Origin: Candidatus Obscuribacterales bacterium
Lineage (GTDB): Bacteria > Cyanobacteriota > Vampirovibrionia > Obscuribacterales > Obscuribacteraceae
DNA: 64,000 bases
Assembly: GCA_019747875.1 (NCBI GenBank)
Contig: JAIEQI010000080.1
Span: 37,913 to 101,912 of the forward strand
Direction: 5' to 3'
Shown here: in pieces, positions 52,354 through 60,468 of the stretch
How the letters are laid out: every line of letters starts with the position of its first letter
Position numbering within the stretch: the first letter of the stretch is position 1
Translations under genes and position numbers: made by a program
Notes under the pieces: model-generated
Told to the model about the DNA's origin: nothing
Databases searched by the model: none
What the model saw: only the letters and a program-made list of their open reading frames with translations

Positions 52354-55107
52354 ATGAATAACCAACTCTTCTTAGCAATGGCTCTTTTAACCTGGCAATT
52401 GCAGTACCAATTTTTTCTTTCATCAGCTGCTAATACAACCGCTTCAAATTTGAGTCAGACAGCCACGAAGTCTACTACCACGAAAATGGTAGAGAACAAG
52501 AAAGCAGAACCCTGGTTGATCGAATTCGAGGCGGGGCTCAAACTGACTGACAAACAGGAGTACGCAGACGCCGTTCCGCACTTTAGAAAGTCGCTTGAAC
52601 TCCTGCCTTCCAAAAGTCCAATTGACAAAGCGGGAATAAATCAAGAGCTCGGCATGGCCTTGTACCAGCTTCGTGAGTACGACGAGGCCATGAACCTCTT
52701 TATTGAATCTACCGCAGCCTATCAAAAAGAGCCGGAAAAGAACAAAGACGAACTTGCTTTGGGATACGAAATGCTCTCGCGAACATGCAGGCACACTGGT
52801 CGTCCAGCCGATGCTGAAAAGTTTGGGCTTCTGGCGCTGTATCTGTCAGCGACTCATCACGGAAAAAATTCGATTCAGTATGCATACAATTTACGCAATA
52901 TGGCGAAGCTCTATATGGCGTTGTTTCGCTATCTCGACGCCGAGGATGTTCTGAAAAAGGCTATCCCGATCATGGAAGCCGATAAGGATATGGATCAGGA
53001 ACAGCTTGCCGTTTGCCTTGAGTTCCTATGGGAAAGCCTTGATGAGCAGGAGAAGACCAACGAAGCCGATAAGATCCTGAAGCAGATAAACCTGCTAGAG
53101 AAAAAAATTGGCAAAATCATTCACTATGCCCGAAAAGATAATGATGCTACACGTAAGCAAGAAATCGACTTGTACATGCGCGCTCTTCGCTATAGCGTAA
53201 AAAAGAACTGGGATCCTCCGAAAAGCTCAGAAGATTGTAGGGCTATAGTTTTTTTCAAAATCCATGTAGATGGCACAATCAGTGAACTCAAAACTGAATG
53301 TCCATCCGGTGATCAAGCATTTGACCAATGTTGCTTGAAATCTGTAAAGGATGCCTTTGCAAGGCCGCTTTTCCTGCCGAAGTCAGCTCCTCAAGAAGGA
53401 ATCAACATTTCCTATACTTTCGAAAAGACGGTGACGAGCGGAAGTGCTGTTTCTTCAAATGATGGAAATAAGCGTATCGATCCTGTCGCAGTTGCCTTAA
53501 AGTTGATAAAGAAGCATAACTACAAGGAAGCGAAGGCAATTCTTAGCATGCCTGATCTGGCAAACTCGTTGAAAGCGAACTTGGCTTTATGTGAAATTGA
53601 AACAAAACTGAAGCGACCGGCTGAGGCTGAAAAATACGCACGCAAAGTTTTGTCTATCGATCCAAATAATATAGATGCCCATATTGCATGCGCTGACGCA
53701 TTAGTCCGACAGTTAAAGTTTCCGGAGGCCATAAAACACTACGCGATCATAGTGCAATCGGCTTCGGAACCTGAAGCTAGAGAACATGCCAGCAAGAGAT
53801 ATCTCTTGCTGCGTAGAGATATGGAAGACGGCGGTAGCACGCTCAGAGCTCATCTGCTCCTCTCCGATCGCAAAGCCGATGAAGCACTAAAAATGCTAGA
53901 GCAGCTCAAAAACAAATATCCAAAGAACTCACTGATTGAATATTACATGTCAGACGCGTTTTTGCAGCTATCTCAACCAGCCAAGGCTCTTCCTCATATA
54001 AAGCAAGCCATAGTACTAGATCCTGATGATATCGATTTATGGATTCGAGAAAGTTGGGTTGAGCAAGCCTTGGGGCATGGAAAAAACTCATCAAATATTT
54101 TGAGAGAGATAATCAAAAGATTCCCCAACCACTCCAGCACGGCCTATGTAAAAGACCTTTTGAAGCATCAGGACTTGCAAGGCGGTATTACCACAATCAA
54201 GAATGACACCGGAACAGATTATCTCAGTGAGTTTTCGCAAACACCATTGAAGCGCTGGAATTTGAAAAAAGGTCAGCCGTTAAAGGTATGCATAGTGAGC
54301 GGTGATTACGTTCCTGGTTACAGAGACGAACTCAAACAGTTTATGATTGATGCAATAAATACCTGGACGACAGCTTCAAACGGGAAGATCAGCTGCAAAT
54401 TCACTGACGATTTTGACTCTGCAGATATCGTCTGTATGTTCCGCAATCAGGCTGATGACGGAGCGACTGCGGCAGAAGCTGGATGTACGTACAAGAAAGG
54501 CGGAGCTGCATATCTTTCTAGTGCGCGAATCTGCATTGAAACAGAAGTGGCAGGATCTGTGCTAAGCGACGACGACTACAAGATTACCTGCCTGCACGAA
54601 TTTGGTCACGCTCTAGGTCTCGGTCATAGCAAAAGCGACAAAGACATTATGTATTTTGCTGCTGCCGCACGATCAGCAGCTTTGACTGATCGAGATAAGA
54701 ACACGCTGGCGCGGCTATACTCCGACGAAATTAAGTTTCCAGATTGGGCGCTACTCGACGAGGAAGGATTAGCACTTCTCGAACAATACAAGCCACGAGA
54801 GGCTATGGCAATTTTTGAACAAGCATTGAAGAAAGCTCCGAAAAATGAACTCATCGAAGATCATCTTGCACGCTCATACGCACTTGCAGTTTACCAAAAT
54901 CTATCAAATCGAGAAATTTCGGACTCGAACGAGTTGCTGCAAAAAGCAAACGCTTTGCCAATCGATGAGAGCTTAAAGAAAAGACTCTCCGATTTGCAAG
55001 ACACTATCAAGACAATAAATAACATGAGTGATAGCGATCGCAAACAAGCCCTCGATGCAATCGTGGATAAATTAAAATGGCCAGTAATAGCCGAATCTGC
55101 GCACTAA
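52354..55107 (+). CDS. Secreted TPR / TonB-C / matrixin-like metalloprotease
   Basis: 917 residues. N-terminal signal-like segment (LFLAMALLTWQLQYQFFLSS). TPR block 1 (~55-250; for example KQEYADAVPHFRKSLELLPS). A TonB-C-like domain (~268-365) with NWDPPKSSEDCRAIVFFKIH and DGTISELKTECPSGDQAFDQ. TPR block 2 (~370-610). A metzincin protease domain (~640-795) with HEFGHALGLGHS (zinc ligands His748, His752, His758) and the Met-turn in DKDIMYF. TPR block 3 (~800-905). Matrixins cleave extracellular proteins; TPR and TonB-C parts may bind partners or the envelope. This domain order is unusual. The gene is alone on its strand, with the tRNA cluster behind it. Confidence 0.85.
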   Translation: MNNQLFLAMALLTWQLQYQFFLSSAANTTASNLSQTATKSTTTKMVENKKAEPWLIEFEAGLKLTDKQEYADAVPHFRKSLELLPSKSPIDKAGINQELGMALYQLREYDEAMNLFIESTAAYQKEPEKNKDELALGYEMLSRTCRHTGRPADAEKFGLLALYLSATHHGKNSIQYAYNLRNMAKLYMALFRYLDAEDVLKKAIPIMEADKDMDQEQLAVCLEFLWESLDEQEKTNEADKILKQINLLEKKIGKIIHYARKDNDATRKQEIDLYMRALRYSVKKNWDPPKSSEDCRAIVFFKIHVDGTISELKTECPSGDQAFDQCCLKSVKDAFARPLFLPKSAPQEGINISYTFEKTVTSGSAVSSNDGNKRIDPVAVALKLIKKHNYKEAKAILSMPDLANSLKANLALCEIETKLKRPAEAEKYARKVLSIDPNNIDAHIACADALVRQLKFPEAIKHYAIIVQSASEPEAREHASKRYLLLRRDMEDGGSTLRAHLLLSDRKADEALKMLEQLKNKYPKNSLIEYYMSDAFLQLSQPAKALPHIKQAIVLDPDDIDLWIRESWVEQALGHGKNSSNILREIIKRFPNHSSTAYVKDLLKHQDLQGGITTIKNDTGTDYLSEFSQTPLKRWNLKKGQPLKVCIVSGDYVPGYRDELKQFMIDAINTWTTASNGKISCKFTDDFDSADIVCMFRNQADDGATAAEAGCTYKKGGAAYLSSARICIETEVAGSVLSDDDYKITCLHEFGHALGLGHSKSDKDIMYFAAAARSAALTDRDKNTLARLYSDEIKFPDWALLDEEGLALLEQYKPREAMAIFEQALKKAPKNELIEDHLARSYALAVYQNLSNREISDSNELLQKANALPIDESLKKRLSDLQDTIKTINNMSDSDRKQALDAIVDKLKWPVIAESAH

Positions 55108-55144
55108 ATCGGATAGAGCTAACGCTAAGGCATATTCGATTGGT

Positions 55145-55192
55145 CCGGCCGGACATTCGCATCATCCGGCCAGCTATTCGCATGATGCGAAT
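55145..55192. repeat. Nested inverted repeat after the protease gene
   Basis: CCGGCCGG ... ATTCGCATCATCCGGCC ... followed by the perfect palindrome ATTCGCATGATGCGAAT (55176-55192). ATTCGCAT and CCGGCC each occur twice. It may end protease transcription, though no T-run follows; the rest of the gap to 55359 shows nothing else. Confidence 0.5.
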
Positions 55193-55358
55193 CTGCAACT
55201 ATAAAAACAATCAACCTAACAACGACAGTGTGTGACACAACAAAAGCGACATTCTCAATTATGACTGGAACCATCAAATCATCTGCTAATTGACAAAACG
55301 AAAAGCGAGATGAATATTCTTCGCAAGCAAACCACGCTTTGAGAATGGAGGTCGTACC

Positions 55359-55892
55359 GTGATATTACTTGCACAAGGAAAGCTCTACCTTCCGGACGGG
55401 AAACTGACCATCTTCTCGCCCGGCTATTACTTCACTTACAACCCAAACTTTGACGTCAATTGGTTCTCGCAGGGATTCATTCGCTCTGTCCATGCTATAG
55501 CGATTTTCTCTCCTTTTGACAATGCGAATAGTCAAGTCTCTGTTTATTCTGGGGAACCTGACGAAATGCCAAAAGACGCCACCAGGGCCTTTTCCATACC
55601 AATTAAATTAGAAAGCGAGTGCCTACAGTTCGACTGCGACGCAGAAGATTATTACGGCGAACTCGGAATACCGTTAGAGCCAGCCAATTACATGTTGACT
55701 GTCTTTCAATTCACCGATAGAGGGAGTGGCGGAGACAATACTCCGGACTTAAAATTCGAAATTTTCATTCAGCCCTGCAATAGCCAAGAGATGAAGGGAG
55801 AAACATTAATAGCAGATGAGCTTCTTAAAGGAAGAGGTGTAGAATTTGCGGAGGTTCAACCGGAAAACTATTCTGATCGATATGTGGATTGA
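55359..55892 (+). CDS. Hypothetical cytoplasmic protein, beta-rich
   Basis: 177 residues, no signal or membrane segment, acidic. Probably a beta-sandwich (ILLAQGKLYLPDGKLTIFSP, VHAIAIFSPFDNANSQVSVY, YMLTVFQFTDRG, LKFEIFIQPC). It has the size of immunity proteins and competence-associated nuclease inhibitors, but I cannot assign a family. GTG start with GGAGG eight bases upstream. A tRNA-Gly fragment begins six bases after the stop. Confidence 0.6.
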   Translation: MILLAQGKLYLPDGKLTIFSPGYYFTYNPNFDVNWFSQGFIRSVHAIAIFSPFDNANSQVSVYSGEPDEMPKDATRAFSIPIKLESECLQFDCDAEDYYGELGIPLEPANYMLTVFQFTDRGSGGDNTPDLKFEIFIQPCNSQEMKGETLIADELLKGRGVEFAEVQPENYSDRYVD

Positions 55893-55897
55893 AGAAA

Positions 55898-55973
55898 GCG
55901 GCCGATGGAAATCGAACCCATAACTTTGATCCTCTTACAGTTCAGCAATGACATCGTCAAGATTTTCTTTGCG
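55898..55973 (-). pseudogene. tRNA-Gly 3' fragment joined to a second copy of the gene relic
   Basis: 55898-55928 matches the 3' half of the tRNA-Gly at 51599 (acceptor, T-arm). Changes in the T-stem are compensatory (ATGGG / TCCAT), so it derives from a paired tRNA paralogue. Immediately before it on the minus strand, 55935-55973 repeats RKENLDDVIAEL-stop, here preceded by CPPSNLKII. The same order, gene end then tRNA, as at 52177-51599, with about 500 bases missing. Confidence 0.55.
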
Positions 55974-56077
55974 GATTATGATCTTGAGATTCGAAGGTGG
56001 ACAGTAAGGCGCCAGAATCCATCGCATGTTATAACTGGAATAAACTCGTTTTCGGACAGAAAACCAGGTTCAAAAAT

Positions 56078-56656
56078 ATGCAGGTACAGGCACTTCTTGT
56101 AATATCGATATGCCTATTGGTCTCACTGCCAATAGCAAATTGCGCATCTGCATTCTTGCCTGACGGCCTGAAAGAAGGGCGAATAGACCCATATGGTGGA
56201 TACGATGAAGAAGGCGCGAAAGCAGTATTTGATGCAATTCCGTCAGACATTGAAGCGCTCGATCTAATGTTGAGCACATCCTATATTTCCGATTGGTCTA
56301 AACTACTTCGATTCAAGAAACTGAAAAGAATTGAGCTTGGCGGACCAGACGAAGGCATTGGACAGGAGCTCTGTACGATCTATTCGCTTCCAATCGAATC
56401 GCTTTATATGCGTGCTGGTGAGATAGATAGAGCAGTCACAAAACAAATGCACAGACTAAGAAATCTAAAACGATTAGGACTCTGCATAGAAGCCACGCCT
56501 GTGCATCTTGAAGATATCGCAAGACTTGAGTCTCTTCGAGATCTTAGGATTGTCTGCTCTACTTCAACTAAAATCAGCCATCTTAGGAAATGCCCCACTC
56601 TGCGATTTCTAGATTTGACTCGGAGGCGCAGCCAAGGACATGTTTCCACTCTGTAA
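56078..56656 (+). CDS. Secreted leucine-rich-repeat-like protein, frameshifted near its end
   Basis: 192 residues as read. Signal peptide VQALLVISICLLVSLPIANC begins at ATG 56078. Irregular LRR units follow (IEALDLMLSTSYISDWSKLL, FKKLKRIELGG, LRNLKRLGLCIEATPVHLED, LESLRDLRIVCS, CPTLRFLDL). After LRFLDL the frame gives TRRRSQGHVSTL-stop, whereas the next frame continues sensibly as LGGAAKDMFPLCKKYYSGDY, then KEWQPLIRNKHDVTYSFKCF, and stops at 56744. A +1 shift near 56615 has therefore cut off about 35 residues. An earlier start at 55997 would extend into the duplicated block. Confidence 0.6.
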   Translation: MQVQALLVISICLLVSLPIANCASAFLPDGLKEGRIDPYGGYDEEGAKAVFDAIPSDIEALDLMLSTSYISDWSKLLRFKKLKRIELGGPDEGIGQELCTIYSLPIESLYMRAGEIDRAVTKQMHRLRNLKRLGLCIEATPVHLEDIARLESLRDLRIVCSTSTKISHLRKCPTLRFLDLTRRRSQGHVSTL

Positions 56657-56806
56657 AAAATATTACAGTGGCGACTACAAGGAGTGGCAACCACTTATCC
56701 GAAACAAACACGACGTCACCTATTCATTCAAATGTTTCAAATAGCCGGATCAAGTCCATACGCCTGCTCTAAAGAGAATTGAGAACGAACTAGTCCAGGA
56801 GCTTCT

Positions 56807-57478
56807 TTAAGCGTCTAATTTATAACCGACACCGTGGACGGTATTAATCAGTGAGTTCGATCCTTTGGTGTCGATTTTTTGGCGCAAGCGTTTTATGTAT
56901 GTTCTGATTGTTTCCGGCGATGCATCGGAGTCCGAGGACCAGACGCGGTCGAGCAAAGCCTCGGCGCTGAACACCTGGTTTGGATGGCGCATGAAAAATT
57001 CCAAGAGCGCAAACTCCTTCGGCAGCAATTGCACATCCGTTCCATCGCGTGTAACACGGAATGTTGATGGTTCCAAGACGACGTTCCGAGCACGCAGAAC
57101 ATTTCCGGCGACCGCTTGAGGGCGACGAAGAAGGGCGCGAACGCGAGCTGAAACTTCTTGAACATCAAATGGCTTGGTCAGGTAATCATCCGCACCAGCA
57201 TCAAGCGCATAAACCTTTTCTTGTGTCTGCTTCTTGGCAGTGAGCATGAGAATCGGCGTTGTGCCACCATTGGCCCGGAACTGCTTGCAGACCTCAACGC
57301 CAAGCAATCCTGGCAACATCCAGTCCAGGATGATGACATCGTACTTGTAGAACTTCAATCGCTCCATAGCTTCCGCACCATCTGGCACAACCTCCACAAG
57401 ATGATGCTCATGAGTAAGGTACGCTTTGATGGGTTCTGAGAGCGAAGGCTCGTCTTCAACTATTAGAATCTTGGCCAT
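56807..57478 (-). CDS. OmpR/PhoB-family response regulator (orphan)
   Basis: 223 residues. Receiver domain with acidic pocket Glu8-Asp9, phospho-acceptor Asp52 in VIILDWMLPG, Thr in LMLTAK and Lys in LTKPFD. The C-terminal winged helix (about 130-220) has the usual LLPKEFALLEFFMRHPNQVF and SPETIRTYIKRLRQKI, and ends VHGVGYKLDA. It should bind direct-repeat promoter sites when phosphorylated. No histidine kinase is adjacent, so the partner is elsewhere. Length is normal. Confidence 0.93.
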   Translation of the reverse strand: MAKILIVEDEPSLSEPIKAYLTHEHHLVEVVPDGAEAMERLKFYKYDVIILDWMLPGLLGVEVCKQFRANGGTTPILMLTAKKQTQEKVYALDAGADDYLTKPFDVQEVSARVRALLRRPQAVAGNVLRARNVVLEPSTFRVTRDGTDVQLLPKEFALLEFFMRHPNQVFSAEALLDRVWSSDSDASPETIRTYIKRLRQKIDTKGSNSLINTVHGVGYKLDA

Positions 57479-57878
57479 ATTCCAATTTACTAGTGTAAAC
57501 GACGTGCCCGCCTAAGACAAAGGAATTTTTCCGATAAGCAAATGATAGTAAATTACCGGCTTTATCTGACGGAGGGCGGCCGACTTCTGCTGGCTCCTCA
57601 GATAGGTTTAAGCTTACAACATTTCCGCCGGAGCCAATAGGTTTTTCTTCGTCAGGCGATAAATCCACCAACGTTGTCAGCAGAACGGATTTACCGACCG
57701 ACACCCTCTTGATTATCCTTCATAAACCAGCCCTTCTTTAGAGCCAGCAAATCTCCCGCAAACGATTGTGTATGCAGCGTTTTCAAGTTCACCGCGAAAG
57801 ACAAGAGAAACCATCGGGACATTAAAACACGACAGGGATAGGTAGCTAAGTATTACTAAAGGCAATAACGGTCGCGTC
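57479..57878. other. 400-base gap upstream of two divergent genes
   Basis: It holds the promoters of the response regulator and of the GT-C gene. A short minus-strand frame (57456-57704) is open but overlaps the regulator and shows no recognisable protein features. No strong hairpin or repeat is seen. Confidence 0.4.
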
Positions 57879-60467
57879 TTGCTACCATTGCCAAGATACT
57901 TTTTCCGTCGGAATGAAACGTTGTCAGGAACAGGAACCCAGGAAAAGAAAGATGAGCTGCAAACGCGAAATGCCGTTGCAGAGGCAGTCGTCTTAAACGA
58001 ATCGCCCAAGAATGTTTCAGTAATCAAGGAAGCTATATCTGCCTTCCTTTCGAACCCCATTTTTCAATCGCTACTTTTGGTGGCGCTTTGCCTTGCTTGC
58101 TTTGGCAGAACGTTAGGCAGCTACTTCCTGGCCGACGACATTGGGGAAGTTCGCTACATCTATCAAATTTTCAACAATAACCAGTGGGATCTCTTCTGGT
58201 CGAATTTCACTGGCAACTACATGCAAGTGCCAAACATGGCCGTGTATCGCCCGATCCTGATGCTCAGTCTTGTGATTGATTTCCTTTTCTGGAAGGGCAA
58301 TGCGCTCGGTTATTACATTACGAATCTTGGATGCTTTCTCGGTAGCACGATTCTTCTTTATACGCTTCTGCGACAGCTGGGCGCCGATTGGGGACGCACG
58401 CGTTCTTCACTGGCGGCATTCTTCGCATCGGCTTTATTCGCATCGACTCCACTACACTGCGAAAGCATCTCGTGGGTAGTGGGAAGAGTAGATTCACTGT
58501 GCTGCCTGTTTTATCTGGCTGCGCTGAATTGCTTCTTACGCGCTCGCACAAAGCCATCGATACTTCTCACAGCGGCTGGCATCGGGCTATTTTTTCTCGC
58601 GATGGGCACGAAAGAAATGGCAATCGGCTTGGCACCAACCTTGATGACAATAGGTTTCCTTTGGACACAACCTAAGTCGGCGCAGTTCGTATCTCAAATT
58701 AAAGAGCGTGCATTATCAGCTTGGCGATTCAGCCGCACAATTTGGGCAGCAACAGTAGTGTATTTTGTCATTCGATGGCTCGCTCTTGGCACTTTGCTGG
58801 GAGGATATGCAGGATCGGTAGGAGCATCACAAAGTGCAAATGCTCTGTCGAAATGGATGGATGGGGACAGCTGGAAACGGCTAGTTCTTCCCTTTTCCTC
58901 CGAAGTCTTCAACGCACGAAGCAGCAATGAAACAATGCTTTTCGCTTGCTACTGCGGGCTGCTTAGCATTGTAATCGTCAGAGCTTTAGCTGGTTCACTT
59001 CCCTGGAAGTGGATTTTTTTCCTAACCGTTTGGGCGCTAACACAGCTTGCTCCTATTTATCGGTTGTTCGGAATCGGTGCGAACCTTGAAGGCGCGCGCT
59101 TCTGCTTTTTCTTCAGCATGTCCTTCAGCTCTCTGTTGCCGATTCTACTCTTCTCGCCAGACAAGAAAAATCTTGGACCGCTTTCGGGACGACTGGCAGT
59201 CATATCATCTCTCCTGTTATTAGGCGCGACTTTGGTCCTCGCAAAAACAGCTTACGCGTCGAACATCGTATGGCTGCACGCTGGCAAGGAAGTACGCTCA
59301 GTGCTACAAGATGCTCAACGTTTGGCATCCACAGCAGCTGAGGAAACGAAGTTTGCACTTCTGGGGATTCCCAAAGAGCATGGCGGAGCGCATATGATTT
59401 TGAACGGATCTACGTTCGAAATGCTACTTAGCCCACCGTTCTCAAACAAGAATTATTCGGAGTCTTTTATTACCTTTGATCCGATGCTGTTTGGTGACGA
59501 TACAGCTATTAATGGTTCTCGGTTTAGGCAAATCATCAATGGGTCCCACACTAGCAAGCCCGTTGAAGGACCTCTGGTGTGGAATGGTCAAAGTAAGAAG
59601 TTCGAATTGGTAAAGCTTTCCTCGTCGAGCAGAGACGATCGCTCAGTCAGTTTGATCGCGGCAAAAACCGAAGCACCTTCAAGATCCACACTACTGCCAT
59701 TCGTGGCTGACCATGCGGGGTTCACAACAGTGCCAAACGGAATTCGCATCAGCAATCCAAACGCTGGTGATGGCGTATTGATTTCAAATTCCAGTATCAA
59801 TCCAATGGATGTGGCTTATGTCAAAATGCATTTGGAATCAACTACAGATCTGACCAAAGCACCATTCGACCTACGGTGGAAATCCGCACCAGCTGCGTGG
59901 AGCAACGAGAACAGCATCCGCGTCATTGGAATCGACAGCAACAACACTGCGAAGAGCAAAGCGCAAACGATCACATTCCCCGTCGGCAGGAAGTGGCGCT
60001 GGTACTCTCAGGAAAGCATCAACGATATCGCAATTACTGTGCCACCTCTTAGCAATCTGACAATCGAGAAAATTGAGTTACTTCCTGCAGCACAACTCAC
60101 CCCAATTGTCACAATCAAAGAGCTTCCCTGCACTAACAGCGGAGCATACTACACAGCAAAGGCTTTCTCTGTTTCTCTCTCTAGGCCAGAGCCTAACAGC
60201 ACCGCTGACCAAGCGAAGTATCTCGTAGAGGTTTCGAAAAACAATCACTTCTTCGAGAATTTCTCACAGGCTAACGAGAAGCTCGCAGTGCTGAAATCGT
60301 TTGAAGTAACCGGGAAAAACTTCACAGTGAAACCCGAGCAACTCGAGGGTGAAGGCTACTATCAAATCAGAGCTCGCAGTCTCAATGCAGAAGGAAACGC
60401 AACAGGCGACTTCTCGGATCCCCTTACACTTCTTTTGCAGAGCAACGCTGTCGCCAACAAGAAATAG
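57879..60467 (+). CDS. GT-C-like polytopic membrane protein
   Basis: 862 residues. About 60 polar residues, then ~11-12 membrane helices (~60-470), then a ~390-residue extracytoplasmic region. The first loop contains YFLADDIGEVRYI, a DD motif in the position of the catalytic Asp of GT-C transferases, and YRPILMLSL and HCESISWVVGRVD follow, as in predicted O-mannosyl/GT39-related proteins of bacteria. It probably transfers a sugar from a polyprenyl-phosphate donor to a periplasmic acceptor. TTG start at 57879; no better start nearby. One base separates its stop from the next start codon, so the two membrane proteins are co-translated. Confidence 0.8.
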   Translation: MLPLPRYFFRRNETLSGTGTQEKKDELQTRNAVAEAVVLNESPKNVSVIKEAISAFLSNPIFQSLLLVALCLACFGRTLGSYFLADDIGEVRYIYQIFNNNQWDLFWSNFTGNYMQVPNMAVYRPILMLSLVIDFLFWKGNALGYYITNLGCFLGSTILLYTLLRQLGADWGRTRSSLAAFFASALFASTPLHCESISWVVGRVDSLCCLFYLAALNCFLRARTKPSILLTAAGIGLFFLAMGTKEMAIGLAPTLMTIGFLWTQPKSAQFVSQIKERALSAWRFSRTIWAATVVYFVIRWLALGTLLGGYAGSVGASQSANALSKWMDGDSWKRLVLPFSSEVFNARSSNETMLFACYCGLLSIVIVRALAGSLPWKWIFFLTVWALTQLAPIYRLFGIGANLEGARFCFFFSMSFSSLLPILLFSPDKKNLGPLSGRLAVISSLLLLGATLVLAKTAYASNIVWLHAGKEVRSVLQDAQRLASTAAEETKFALLGIPKEHGGAHMILNGSTFEMLLSPPFSNKNYSESFITFDPMLFGDDTAINGSRFRQIINGSHTSKPVEGPLVWNGQSKKFELVKLSSSSRDDRSVSLIAAKTEAPSRSTLLPFVADHAGFTTVPNGIRISNPNAGDGVLISNSSINPMDVAYVKMHLESTTDLTKAPFDLRWKSAPAAWSNENSIRVIGIDSNNTAKSKAQTITFPVGRKWRWYSQESINDIAITVPPLSNLTIEKIELLPAAQLTPIVTIKELPCTNSGAYYTAKAFSVSLSRPEPNSTADQAKYLVEVSKNNHFFENFSQANEKLAVLKSFEVTGKNFTVKPEQLEGEGYYQIRARSLNAEGNATGDFSDPLTLLLQSNAVANKK

Positions 60468-60468
60468 A

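Noticed and set aside
51599..55928. Integrative element with the tRNA-Gly 3' end as attachment site
   Set aside because: The duplicate lies on the 5' side of the tRNA rather than beyond its 3' end, no integrase is present, and the duplication also includes a protein-gene end.
57456..57704. 82-residue minus-strand ORF upstream of the response regulator
   Set aside because: It overlaps the regulator start, and I see no ribosome site or family features; a GKS tripeptide near the start is too little to call a nucleotide-binding protein.
57713..58060. 115-residue minus-strand ORF
   Set aside because: It overlaps the clear GT-C coding sequence over half its length.
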